Assembly (NCBI GenBank): GCA_025200525.1
Contig: CM045761.1
Span: forward strand, 139,874,223-139,938,222
From: Camellia lanceoleosa
Lineage: Eukaryota > Streptophyta > Magnoliopsida > Ericales > Theaceae
Direction of reading: 5' to 3'
Length of the DNA stretch: 64,000 nt
How positions within the stretch are numbered: position 1 is the first letter of the stretch; the number at the start of each line of letters is the position of its first letter. Made by a program: the position numbers and the translations under genes. Under the pieces are notes generated by a model. That model searched no databases. It worked only from the letters and a program-made list of their open reading frames with translations, and was not told the DNA's origin. Below are positions 1 to 10,469 of this stretch, in pieces.

Positions 1-445
1 TTATAGTCAAGTAGCGGGGATCGAGCATCCAAATCTTGGCTTAGTTGGAAAAAAGCGTATAGCGATACAAATACCAGAGAGAAAAGCTCCAATGCTTGAA
101 TACAGACATAGTTAAGCATGAAAACATCAGCATCACATTAGTCACCTGATATAGCTCTGATCCCTAATAGAACACTCATTCACAAGTTGTGATTATGAGT
201 TTTGCACTAACAGTACCAAGCGCAGCATAAGCTGAGTTAGCTAAATCTTTATAATGATGAAAAAATATTCCAGTAAACTGTACTGGTATGATAATACAAG
301 CATAAGACTCCATGACACTTTTGAATAGCTTTTCTCACTTATATAGGAAAGCATAGATATATATTCATAAAATAAATAGTGGGAATTCTTAAATTTGATC
401 TTGCATGGTCCCGAGGGGCAAAGAAGGTGCGAGGGGATGATTAAC
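1..445. other. left-edge sequence, no exon recognised
   Basis: This lies downstream, in minus-strand sense, of the last recognisable acyl-activating-enzyme exon and begins with its splice donor (GTTAAT on the minus strand at 445-440). The family's next expected peptide, which follows the KAIFTQ motif, could not be found in any minus-strand frame. It is most simply intron 4, with later exons beyond the window, but a gene broken here cannot be excluded. Confidence 0.4.
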
Positions 446-2241
446 CTGGGTAAAGATTGCTTTTGCTTTTGATATTTTGAGTCTTGTCGCAATTTCAGTT
501 GGAGCAAAGCTATCAGCAATGGATACAACTGCATAGCCTGCCAGAACAATAGCCAGGTAGATCACCACAGAATTCACATCCATTGGCATATCTATCGCAA
601 TTGCAGATCCTTTGTCCAATCCCAATGTTTCAAGTGCATGTGCAACTAACCTACAAATAAAGTTCAACATGATTTTATGTTACAAAATGTTTGGAGTTGA
701 ACAATGTCTGCATGATAAGAAAAGAAAACTAAATCATCAATTAATCAAAAAGACTCATTAATGTGTAAGTACCACATTTCATACAACATAGCAATCATAG
801 CATGACAAAAGAAACAAACTAATTGTACAATGCAGTCTACACTTCTGACTCTTCCGGCACACTCAAATCTACTACCTAGAAGTCAAAACTTCCCAATATA
901 CTACTACTTGAAGCATTATTAACTAATGTATGATCATGTGCTTCATCGTTTGGAAAGTAGCCTAGAGAACCGTTGACAAAGAAGCCACCAGATGATCTAT
1001 ACTAATGCACAATGTATCTAGACAAGGTTGCTACTTACTTTCAGGGTGTCAACACCAAAGTTCCAATTTTATTTTATTTTATTTTCTCCTTCCAAATTCT
1101 CACGCATACACCATCAAACATGTAGGAGTAAGATACGGATTAAGATCAACCTAGCGCATCCCATGGAGTATGATATGGAATTTTTCCCAATGAAATCCTA
1201 ATACCGAACAATGTAATGTCAAATACATAATATTGTTGGGGATGGCAATTAAGGTCCTGTGGATTAACATTAATCAGGTATTGAATATGATATTTTGACA
1301 AATTAACACACATCAAACTTTACAACTATGGCTAACATGGAAAGAATCATACCAAACCTCTGTGCGCAGTTCCTTAAGAGTCATCTTATTAACAGGCATT
1401 TTATCATCTCCTTCATCACGCCATATCACCATTATATCATCCAAAGTCCTCTTACCATTCAGACTCAAGCAATTCTTTGCCAGATTCAGATGTGCACCAG
1501 GTAGCCATTGACCTCCTGGGTGTGATTGGTTCTCACGTAAAATACATTGGGGAGGCACCAAAAATGATACACTTATTTCATCCAATATAGTTTTCCAATA
1601 AACCTAACCACACCACACACATTTAATAGCCAGTGGTCCATACAGGAATATGGGAATAAAATTCAAAATTTAATAAATAATCCTTAGCTTTAATGATCTA
1701 TAACAATACCTCAGGGTTTGAGACTGAAAATTTCTGAAATGAAGAGAAGCTTGATATGGGATCCTTGTATCTTGAATCCAAGAACTCTTTCCCACGCCTC
1801 TCTAACAGTTGCCCAACATTGGTTGAGGCCGCTCTTTCCCTAGCCATATAAAAAAGCACATAGCCCATAGGAACCAATTAATTCTGAAAAATAACAATAT
1901 AAATAAAATGCCAATTCTAAGATCATCAAAGATTGCATGAAATTTTCTTCTTCGAATTTATACTTGTATCTACATTATTCCTTTTTTTTTTTTCCCCTCT
2001 CCCAAGTCCTTCCTAATCCTTTCTTTTATTTTCTCTCCTAATTTCCCAAACGGGCTGTGACTCTTCCATGTTAGAACAATGCTACAGATTGCATACCCAC
2101 CAATAAATTATAACTACATAAATGTTGATTTCTTATAATGTGATTCAATTGTCAGCTGACATAAACAAACATGCAATACCTTGTTCTCAGTATTTATAAA
2201 TGATGTATTACTTCTCCTCACAATTACAATTTATTCCCTTA

Positions 2242-2339
2242 GCCTATGTTCGGATCTTGGATTTAGGTAAGGATTAATTCCCTACTCTTTTCTTTTCGCT
2301 CTACAAATTCATACCTGAATCCAATATCCAAACATAGCC
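2242..2339. mobile_element. 98-bp MITE-like inverted repeat in intron 1 of the AAE-like gene
   Basis: The ends are near-perfect inverted repeats of about 26 bp: left GCCTATGTTCGGAT..., right reverse complement GGCTATGTTTGGAT.... There is no coding capacity. No convincing target-site duplication was seen, so the superfamily is open; the TGTTTGG-type terminus is common among Tourist-like elements. Confidence 0.55.
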
Positions 2340-2341
2340 AA

Positions 2342-2393
2342 AGTTCTATTATTTTCAGCTCAAGCATAGTTCTATTATTTTCAGCTCAAGCAT
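2342..2393. repeat. 26-bp unit tandemly duplicated (2 copies)
   Basis: The unit starting AGTTCTATTATTTTCAGCTC is present twice, head to tail and identical, at 2342-2367 and 2368-2393, in intron 1 of the AAE-like gene directly after a MITE-like element. Identity of the copies implies a recent slippage or duplication. Confidence 0.9.
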
Positions 2394-3270
2394 TCAACAT
2401 TTTCACTTATGGATTTACATTATTCCTTTTTGTAAAAGCATTTCCAATCCTTCATCAATTTTTTCATCAAATTCAAATTTGGTGAAAAAATGGCTAAAAG
2501 TTGCTCCAACGGTTTCATCAAATTTGTATCAAATCAAGGGAGACACAAAATTTTCACCAATTCAACTATGAATCAAATCCTCCACCAAATTTGATTAAAA
2601 ATAAACTTAAAAATACAAATTTTGTGAAAAAAAATCTTTAAAAAATTGACTAAATACCAAAAATAGTACATTTTCCTATACTTTTGAATTTATTGAAAAA
2701 GAAAATATATGTTAATTAATCTGTAAAAAAAAAAACTAAAATACTAACAAATTTACTAAAACCAAAGAAAAATACTAATTGAAAACTCAAAACAATAGAG
2801 CATGCCCTTAACAAATCACAGAATCTCAGTTTGTTTCCTGAGAAAAAAAAAAATATATATATATATCCAACCAAAAGTCCCAAACACGAATTACCAGGCT
2901 CAGTTGACTAGACATTCTCATCTGGTTCACGAAAACAAAAAACGCAGAAAATATGATTTTCAAATTCTATTTTCCCGAGTTTTCTCAAGAACCAAACAGA
3001 GGCAAGAGGTGCTTACGGGTCAGGTATCTAGGCGGGAGGGTCGGGTCCGAAGTCTTTGTAGCAGCCGTAGTACATCATCTGACGAAGAGAGAAGGGAAGG
3101 TTCGGGTCGAGGAGGTGTTTGGAGACGCGTTGCCATGTCTCCGGAGTGGCAGAGCCGTAATTGCGAATGATTTCGTTGAGATTTTGGTAAAATCGCTCTG
3201 CACCTTCGGAGGGTAATCCAAGAGCTTCGCCGTCTGAGGAGGTGATACAATCCAGAGCTTTGTAAGCCAT

Positions 3271-3759
3271 TAATCTTCTTCTTCTTCGAGACTGGTTTTG
3301 GATCAATCATTTCATTTCACCAAATTTCATTCGATGATTGTGTGTAGGTCTTTGGTCACAAACCCATGGTGGAGACGTACAGAGAGTGAGAGCTTGTGAA
3401 GAAGATGTCGACATGGCTGAAGCCCGGATCGCCGACGAGGCTGGTGATCCTTGGAAGCTTCGGCTATGGCGGAACAGAAGAGGGAGGAGAAGAGCCAACA
3501 AGAGGACCAAACACGACTGTGATTCAATTTTGTTTCCCCTTCTAACCGGCTACACCGGTTGCCTATTTGAAAATTTAATTATTTAAGTAATTTAGTTATG
3601 ACTTGGTTATGAGATAGTATGGTATAAATAAATAACTGAATATAACTAAGTTATGAGTCAATATAATAGTGATTATGACTGATATGATATTGGTTATGAC
3701 ATAAAATCATATAAGTTCATAACTAAATGTACCATATCATCACCTTTTATTTGAAACAG
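3271..3759. other. upstream flank of the AAE-like gene
   Basis: This would hold the promoter and 5' UTR of the minus-strand AAE-like gene. 3300-3540 is relatively GC-balanced with several overlapping short ORFs, none of which resembles a known protein. 3570-3759 is AT-rich with many repeats of a GTTATGA-type word. No promoter element could be assigned. Confidence 0.3.
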
Positions 3760-5055
3760 AATTTATATCTATTGTGTGTATGATACTCTTCTTTCATATT
3801 ATGTGCTGTAGATAGGACCTTGTTCTTTCTTTTCTTTACTAACACTATGTTTGGGAACTTATGAGGGAAAAGAAAAGAAAAGAAATGATTATGATTTCTC
3901 TCTTTTTTGTTTGGATAAGATAGAAATAAAAGAAAAGAAATGATTGTAATTTCTCTCATTTTTGTTTGGTTAGATTTCATTAAGATAAAAGAAAAGAAAA
4001 GAAATTATTTTATATTATATTACCAAAATAACCTTTTTATATTTTCAATAATTTTATTTCTTTTATTTTTATAGGGACAAAATTGATATTATGAAAATAG
4101 TGATTTTTTTTCTCTCCCAATCTCTCCACTTTTGGGAAGATTGAAAATGAAACTTATAAGAGAAATGTGTTTCTCTCCATATCTCTCCGTTTCTTCCCAT
4201 TTCCCTCTATCTAGGTTATTCAAACAAGCAAAAGAAATACATATCTCTCCATTTCTGTTCTTTTCTCTCCAAATCACTCCATCCAAACATAGTGTAAGAG
4301 ACCAATAGGCCAAAAGGAAAATCTGTAGAAGTAATTCGGTTGTCATTCTTTCCGAATCGATTTCTTGTCTTTTAAGACATTGATTTTCTGCTTTATGCAT
4401 CATTTTATTTCATCTCGCGATATTATGTTTAAATCCGTTTGTGTCTAAAACTGTTTATTTATTTAGTATGTCTGTATAAAGTTTTATACAGGTTTTTCAT
4501 TGTGATATCCTGATATCTTCTAATGTTTGTGTTCGATTGTTTACTTACATGAGAGAGTGAAACAGGCTTTGTATTCTGTATTTTTGTTAATCAGTTGTGA
4601 ACAATTTTAGAATGAATGGGTATAATTTATTTGGTTTTCATCTGTGTAATTTATATCTATTGTGTGTATGATACTCTTCTTTCATGTTATGTGCTGTAGA
4701 TAGGACCTTGTTCTTTCTTTTCCTTACTAAGAGACCAATAGGCCAAAAGGAAAATCTATAGAAGTAATTCGGTTGTCATTCTTTCCGAATCGATTTCTTG
4801 TCTTTTAAGACATTGATTTTCTGCTTTATGCATCATTTTATTTCGTCTTGCGATATTATGTTTAAATCCGTTTGTGTCTAAAACTGTTTATTTATTTAGT
4901 ATGTCTGTATAAAGTTTTATACAGGTTTTTCATTGTGATATCCTGATATCTTCTAATGTTTGTGTTCAATTGTTTACTTACATGAGAGAGTGAAACAGGC
5001 TTTGTATTCTGTATTTTTGTTAATCAGTTGTGAACAATTTTAGAATGAATGGGTA
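3760..5055. repeat. 408-bp direct tandem duplication, first copy interrupted by a MITE
   Basis: Copy 1 is 3760-3842 plus 4295-4622. Copy 2 is 4648-5055. Without the 452-bp insert and its duplicated TAA both are about 408 bp, and they differ at only a handful of positions (for example TCTGTAGAAG versus TCTATAGAAG). A 25-bp spacer separates them. The intact second copy preserves the empty insertion site. Confidence 0.92.
3843..4294. mobile_element. 452-bp Tourist-like (PIF/Harbinger) MITE with TAA target duplication
   Basis: Termini are perfect inverted repeats CACTATGTTTGG ... CCAAACATAGTG, flanked by TAA at 3840-3842 and 4295-4297. The second copy of the surrounding tandem duplication reads TTACTAAGAGACC across the same point, giving an empty-site control inside the window. 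The interior has degenerate repeats of a GTTTGG...AAAGAAAAGAAATGATT block and no coding capacity. A 3-bp TAA duplication and TGTTTGG-type ends are typical of Tourist-like elements. Confidence 0.88.
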
Positions 5056-6244
5056 ATTTGTTATACAAATTTCGAATTATTTTGTATTATAAAAACAGTT
5101 TTCTTTGAACCAAAAATTCTAATTGTGTGTTGATCTAGCCGTTTTCTGATTAAATGATTTGCTGTAATCGATTTGAGTATTGTTGATTTGCAACTATGAA
5201 CAAAGTATAAAGTCACAAGTAATGCTTTTACGAACAATAGGCAATGGTTAATACACACGAGGAAGTGACTTTTTGTTCGTGGTGTTTGGAATTTCAAATT
5301 TCGAATTTCTTTCAAATCCATTTCATGGTGTTTTGTCTTCTTTGGTTTTAAATTAAAAACAATTGTGTTATTTTAGTTACACTCAAATTTGTTTGTGGTT
5401 TGAGAACTTTTTTATCTTAATTTGTGGTATTGTGCGTGATAAATTTATATATGTTAATCTATTCATGCGACCCATTCTTTGTATGATGCGTATTATATGT
5501 ATGTCCAGATGTGAATTCATGTTATTTTTGTTAAATTAACTTCATATTATTGGGAATGATAAATTGATATGTGGACTCTATAAATGAGCGTGTATTAATT
5601 TGAGTATTTTCAATTAATTTGGATTGAGTTTTTATGACATCATGTTGCTATGGCATTTTTAAAATTTAAAAAAAAAAAATATGACCAATTTTATTTCAAT
5701 GCTATGTTTGGGATTTAAATAAAATCTTATTTAAAAGTTTATGAAATTTTTAATTAATTTGTGATTGTGAAGATGACATTACCGTTGAATGTTCTCTAGA
5801 GTATTATATGGAAAAGTATATTTCCTTTATAAATAATCTTTCGTTTACTTGTGGTAATTGTATTCTTGCAACGTCAAAGTGATCATTGACACTAGAAAAG
5901 TTTAAACATGATGGTTTAAATAGTGATGCCATTCCATTTAATTAAAAGTGGATTGATGAAACTTTTGTTTTTGATTATTATTTTGTTAATAATCAATTTG
6001 AAAATTACTTTTATATGCTTTAATAGGTATCCAATTGTTTTGACAGCATAAAAAGCGCATATTGTGTTTAGTATAAACCCGTAATTTATGAGTGAGTAGT
6101 TAGTCTTCGTGGGGTCTATTTATGCGTGAGAAAAGTGATGGAATGATGTAAAATATATGTTTGCGTCAAATACACATTTGTCATGGGTGTGTGTTGATAG
6201 TTGTAGCAGTGATACTTGTTCGAAAATTAGTTATGTGTTTTTGT
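5056..6244. other. AT-rich intergenic sequence
   Basis: Strongly AT-rich with only short spurious ORFs on both strands. No gene, RNA gene or transposon end was recognised. Confidence 0.4.
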
Positions 6245-6706
6245 TAGGAGCACAAAAATGGCTCGCGACTTGTAGGCGGCCCGAAGCCCCCCAAGAGTGG
6301 GCCTGCCCCGATTAGGCCCAAGCCCAGCCCGGGACCCTAGGCCTGGGCCTAGGCCATCATTTTGAAGCTCGGCCCGGCCCACCTAAGCCGGTCTGTGCCT
6401 AGCAGCCCGCTCATGACCCACTCAAAGCCCGGCTCGAGGCCCAACTCGCTCTGCCCACCAAAGGTTCATGCCATTTTTGGTGGAAAAAAATAAAACTTTG
6501 GTGAAAAGAATAGAAAAAAAATTAAAAAAAAGTTCCAGCTTGGCAAGCCCGAGCCCATCGGTCCGGCCCGCCCAAGGCCCGAATACCCCTTAGGCCTGAA
6601 CCTGAGCCTAATTTTCTGGCCTATGGGTTGGCCCAGCTCGGCTCGAATTTTGGCGGGAGCCCGCGAGGCCTGACATAAGCTAGGCCAGGCCAAATTTATA
6701 CCTCTA
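6245..6706. mobile_element. non-autonomous hAT-like element, GC-rich
   Basis: A GC-rich island rich in GGCCCG and GGGCC words in an AT-rich background. Ends are imperfect inverted repeats: left TAGGAGCACAAAAATGGC, right reverse complement TAGAGGTATAAATTTGGCC. These resemble the TAGGGGTGTAAA...GGCC termini of common plant hAT-derived MITEs. Flanking 8-mers (GTTTTTGT and TTTTTTTC) match only partly, so the target duplication is decayed or the borders are off by a base or two. No transposase. Confidence 0.6.
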
Positions 6707-7754
6707 TTTTTTTCTGTTAATTTTTATATTATCACAAATGTGGGGAAAAGAAGCAAAGTTCTCTGCTAATCATAATTTATGACAAGTTACCCACAGAAAC
6801 TCGAACAAAAAGTACTCAAAATTAAGAGTTTGAATATTAATTTGGAGGTACAAGTATTTTTTCGTGAATGCATTGTACAATTATATATATATTTTAAATA
6901 CATTGGAGGGATTTATACAATCAAATGAAGTTTTTGAATTGTTTGGTTCTTGAGCAAAATCTTTATGAGAATATGATTTTGTTTAAGCATTAATTCTGAC
7001 TTCATAATTATTCTGGGTTTTCTATTTCATAAATTTTGATTTAGAATTTTATTATTCGAGAACATCATAGTCAATAAGTCATGGATATTATGTTCTGATT
7101 TATATTAGAATCATGGGAGTGTATTGATATTTTCGTATGGTAATATCGTAGCAAGGAAATTAATTTTTCTTAGAGTACTTGAAATGTGGGTGTGCTTGGA
7201 GGATTTTACTAAAGTAATGGTTCCAATGGTAGGTCCACAAAGAATCCTAATTGGAAAATGATATAGATTCCAAATTTTCTACTAAATAAATGACCAAATG
7301 TCTCACTTGGTAGAAAATTTGGTATCCCTAGTATTACCCATCTTAATTCTTTCTATAGGACAAAGCTAGAGTTAAAACAAAAATGACATGTCTATGTCTA
7401 TTAATTAATTTTAACTATGAGAGTTGCATAGAATAACGATAAGTCTTGATGTATTCAAAGATTTAATACCGTAAGACATTTTCTCTGAAATGTGAGTATT
7501 GTTTGAAAACAATATAAGTGGATCCAATGACTTTCTCAATGACATACAAAGAAGAAGGTCAAACAAAAAATAGCGGCCGCTAAATAAAAGGTTTGGCCAG
7601 AGAATAAATGAGAGAAAATTCACCGAGGGGAATGTGACTGAAACCTATTAATTTTGAGTCGCCATAATGGCAACCCAACTTACTTAACTGGAGATCCCAA
7701 TATCTAGGTTCAAAGAGACAACCGAATTATTGATGGCTCACCATAAATCACTAA
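6707..7754. other. intergenic, with a fragment related to the 10027 and 54521 MITEs
   Basis: No gene was recognised. Around 7240-7335 the words GTAGGTCCACA, CCAAATGTCTCAC and a TTGGTAGAAAATTTGG...ATCCCTA tail resemble one arm of the inverted-repeat elements at 10027-10169 and 54521-54656, suggesting a rearranged relative. Confidence 0.35.
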
Positions 7755-7886
7755 TGTTGTGTTTGGTTGGGGGATTTGGCAAGGAAAATGGAAAAAATAG
7801 GTGAAATGTGAATTTTACCTAGTTTCACACATATTTTCCCTTTCTCTTTCCAAATTCATTTCTAAATCCACCAACCAAACGCAGCA
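7755..7886. mobile_element. 132-bp Tourist-like MITE with TAA target duplication
   Basis: Inverted ends: left TGTTGTGTTTGGTTGG, right reverse complement TGCTGCGTTTGGTTGG, flanked by TAA at 7752-7754 and 7887-7889. The arms extend further with decay (GGGGATTTGG versus GTGGATTTAG). No coding capacity. Size, TGTTTGG core and TAA duplication fit Tourist-like MITEs. Confidence 0.82.
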
Positions 7887-7889
7887 TAA

Positions 7890-9241
7890 AGGAGTCCATC
7901 TCCTATCCATTCCTATGATGAGACTGATATCTGCAACATGTGTTGTATGCAGGGGACTTAGGATAAGTTATGCTTTTATGATTACTCATATCTTGAAAAA
8001 CCTAGAGAGGTATCTTTCAAACGGAGTATTTAAGAGACTCGAAATAAGAATCACCTATATGAATGTGAAGGGACCACTTCTAGGAGAATTGATAAGACTG
8101 AATTCTCCAAAGCACTCATGAAAACCAAGAATTGCCCTAGGCCAAAATGGGCACAACCAAACGAACCAAGCTAAATTTAGAGATATTTTGTATGAACTCT
8201 ATTGTCTTGGTAAATAGTTCAAGGCATTACGTCCACTGATTAGCTAGTAAGTTCGATAGTCTTTCAGTAACTAAGGTTCAAAGCCAAAAACAATCTATCC
8301 TAGTGTAGGAAATTTCCATTTTGTACTCTTTTTGTTAGTATCTACATTTCATTTTCATTGTGTCGTCAATTTCATTCATGTGGGGGGTTATTGAAAATTT
8401 TTAGAAATGGGAATTGACTTCGTTTGAATGAAGGGATGCAATCTTTTATGGTGTCTATTCATATGAAAGGATATAAACCCAAGAGACATAACCATTCTAA
8501 AGGTCACGAGTACTTCTATAAATACCATCACATCCTGTAACTTTGATGCATAAGTTAAGATTTGTTTAGGATTCATACATTATGTCTAGTCGAGTATATA
8601 AAAGAGAGTGCATGATACAAATTAGTTCGTTGTATACACAAAAAATTGTGTAATTTCAGTGTGGGGTGATCGTTGTATCCTAAAGGTAAGATGCCCATTA
8701 ATTGCAAGCACTAGAGGTGAGAGCGAAATTCAGTCTTAAAAATACAATGTTTAAACACAGGCCTCGGTCACAATCTATATTAAATTTATAAAATTTTCAT
8801 AAGAAATTTCTTATATTTTATTTTATTATTTATTTATATTAAATTGATTTTACCAAAAATATTTTTCCTAAACATGATGAGATTATGATGGAAATGGCAT
8901 AATGATGATATGAAAGTCAAAACGTACTACGACATCTTTCTTTTTATGCAATATTGAACATTTCTTAAGCAATTTATTCAACACATCATGTATTTATTTA
9001 TTTTACACCAAATAAAAATGGATTCAAATTATCGATTTGTTTTTTGGGAGGTGGGGCAGGAAATTAAAGACTTGAATGAAAGATAATCATTACATCACTG
9101 TTGGAATTTTTTGGGTTCATTGGAGCCATTAGTTTGCTCTAGCAATCAGGTTGACCTACGTTTGAAGCATTCAAGGCCGGCCATCTTGGGCCCGCAAATT
9201 CTTACAAAAATTAGGTCTCGAAATATTTTTAATCTAAATAT
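7890..9241. other. intergenic, unassigned
   Basis: A 106-codon plus-strand open frame at 7801-8121 begins inside the MITE and its protein is not recognised. The region could be a decayed retroelement, but no domain motif supports that. 8700-9240 is AT-rich with nothing identifiable. Confidence 0.3.
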
Positions 9242-9463
9242 GGGTGATTCTATTTGCACTCAAAAAATTATTTAATTCGCTTTAGTGTTCCCTATTAAAT
9301 TATTTAGAATTATAATTTATTCTCAATATATTCTATGTCTTTTTACAAATTATCCTTCAAAATAAAATAATAATTTATAATATACCAAAATAATAAATAA
9401 ATCAAAAATATTAAATTCCACCATTTAAAAACTCTTAAACAGATTTCTTAAACAATATCTTCC

Positions 9464-9873
9464 ATGTTTGATGATGTAGGGCAAGTTGCAGAGCTTCAGT
9501 GGAAGAGAATGGTGGATGATATATTGAACAAGGGGAAGTTAAAAAATTATCTAGCTGTCTGTGATGTATTGAGTAGTATGGAAGACATTCTAATAGAGGT
9601 CTTTGTTGCTCTTGGTGTGTTGGTTTCAGAACCAAGTGAAGAGCCATGGAAAGGGAAACTCATTACATTTAGCAAAAATCCAAAGCTTTATATAGTCGAA
9701 GGAGACGATTTGATATCGAAGATTTGAGGTTGTAAGGCGTATGGAATTGTGGATGAACACTAATTTCTAGGGGGTGTTAGATTTGATATTGCAAGTGGCT
9801 GTAAATGAAAATTTGAGCAGAGAAGAGATGTTCAAGTGAATGTCTGTGTTCAGCAACATGAAATTCGATCACA
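9464..9873 (+). pseudogene. captured fragment of a DUF2828 protein gene
   Basis: The translation contains QVAELQWKRMVDD, KGKLKNYLAVCDV and EEPWKGKLITFSKNP, then LYIVEGDDL, which I recognise as the central part of plant DUF2828 proteins, a family of uncharacterised function with a von Willebrand A-like core. The open frame ends at 9725-9727. Continuing in a neighbouring frame gives VVRRMELWMNTNF, LDLILQVAVNENLS and SVFSNMKFD with interrupting stops, so a frameshift and nonsense codons have accumulated. The family's DVSGSM metal-binding motif reads DVLSSM, so the site is lost. Only part of a usual 600-plus-residue protein is present, without introns, inside a MULE-like element; capture by the element is the simplest explanation. 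Confidence 0.8.
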
Positions 9874-10026
9874 CTTTGTTTCGGATGATATAAAGTGTTG
9901 AATACACACATAATTGAGTGATGAATTGCTTAAAAAAATTTATTATTATTCACATTCATTGTTTGATTTTATTTAAATTTTATTCTATTTGTAAATAAAA
10001 ACACAATGAGAAACAGAGAAAGTTTA

Positions 10027-10169
10027 GGGATCCCAAATGTTTGACCAACATTTCTACCAAATATCTCACATAGGTGTGGAACCCATACCATGTGGATTCT
10101 ATGTGAGTCTCACACCCATGTGAGACATTTGGTAAAAATGTTGGTAAAACATTTGGGATTCCTGACATT
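10027..10169. mobile_element. 143-bp inverted-repeat MITE nested in the MULE-like element
   Basis: The arms form a long hairpin: left GGATCCCAAATGTTTGACC, right reverse complement GGAATCCCAAATGTTTTACC, continuing through ACCAAAT...TCTCACAT and ...TGTGAGTCTCACA near the centre. A diverged relative with the same architecture is at 54521-54656. No target duplication could be fixed. Confidence 0.7.
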
Positions 10170-10469
10170 ACTTGATGATAATGGTGAGGAAGAAGATGAA
10201 TAAAAAATAATTAAAACTTTGATTTATCAACCAAAAAAAAAAAAAAACAAAATAATAATTAAAATTTTGGAAAGAAAATGAAGAGATTTGAATATAAAAA
10301 ATATATATAAGTAATTAGGGCGTATCATGAGAAAAAAAATATTTTTATTTTAAGGTTTAATGTGTATTGTTTTTATTAATAAATTTACATTAGGATATAA
10401 TAAGAAGTAAAATTTTAAAATTTTTGTTGGACGTACTGAGTTAATATTTGAGTACAAATAGAATTACCC

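Larger units (their letters stand above)
446..3270 (-). pseudogene. AAE17/18-like: AAE17/AAE18-like acyl-activating enzyme, 5' four exons, nonsense codon in exon 1
   Basis: Members of this family are plant peroxisomal AMP-forming acyl-CoA-synthetase-like enzymes of about 720 residues. Exons inferred from frame and GT-AG sites: 3270-3017, 1839-1710, 1603-1353 and 650-446. They join in phase (254+130+251+205 nt = 280 codons). The start is the ATG opening MAYKALD, as in known family members. Family landmarks in order: QMMYYGCYKDFGPDPPA, then [72 protein letters not shown] and VVSIADSF ending KAKAIFTQ. Codon 81, a conserved Trp after DPPA, is TAG (3030-3028), just before the exon-1 donor GTAAGC. 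The other exons stay open and correctly spliced, so decay is recent, or the TAG is an assembly or polymorphism issue. The adenylation core and C-terminus lie outside the window. Identification is firm; the choice between AAE17 and AAE18 is not. Confidence 0.88.
9242..10469. mobile_element. MULE-like non-autonomous element carrying a host gene fragment
   Basis: Terminal inverted repeats: left GGGTGATTCTATTTGCACTC, right reverse complement GGGTAATTCTATTTGTACTC. The same termini, and a matching sub-terminal block (GGCGTAC..., GGTTTAATGTGTATTG...), bound the element at 38420-39420, where a 9-bp target duplication indicates a Mutator-like origin. Flanking 9-mers here match only partly. The interior holds a DUF2828 gene fragment (9464-9873) and a nested MITE (10027-10169). 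No transposase remains. Confidence 0.72.

Noticed and set aside
1..110. Possible further AAE exon on the minus strand near the left edge
   Set aside because: One frame stays open for about 35 codons but shows none of the peptides expected after KAIFTQ in this family.
3307..3586. Several overlapping ORFs upstream of the AAE-like gene
   Set aside because: None resembles a protein family and they overlap in multiple frames; more likely promoter/5' UTR sequence.
7570..7582. GCGGCCGC site that might suggest a vector join
   Set aside because: A single 8-bp site with no other vector sequence nearby is compatible with chance.
7914..8121. Open frame ending LLGELIRLNSPKHS as a transposon or host protein
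   Set aside because: There is only vague resemblance to plant transposon-associated proteins and no diagnostic motif, so no call was made.
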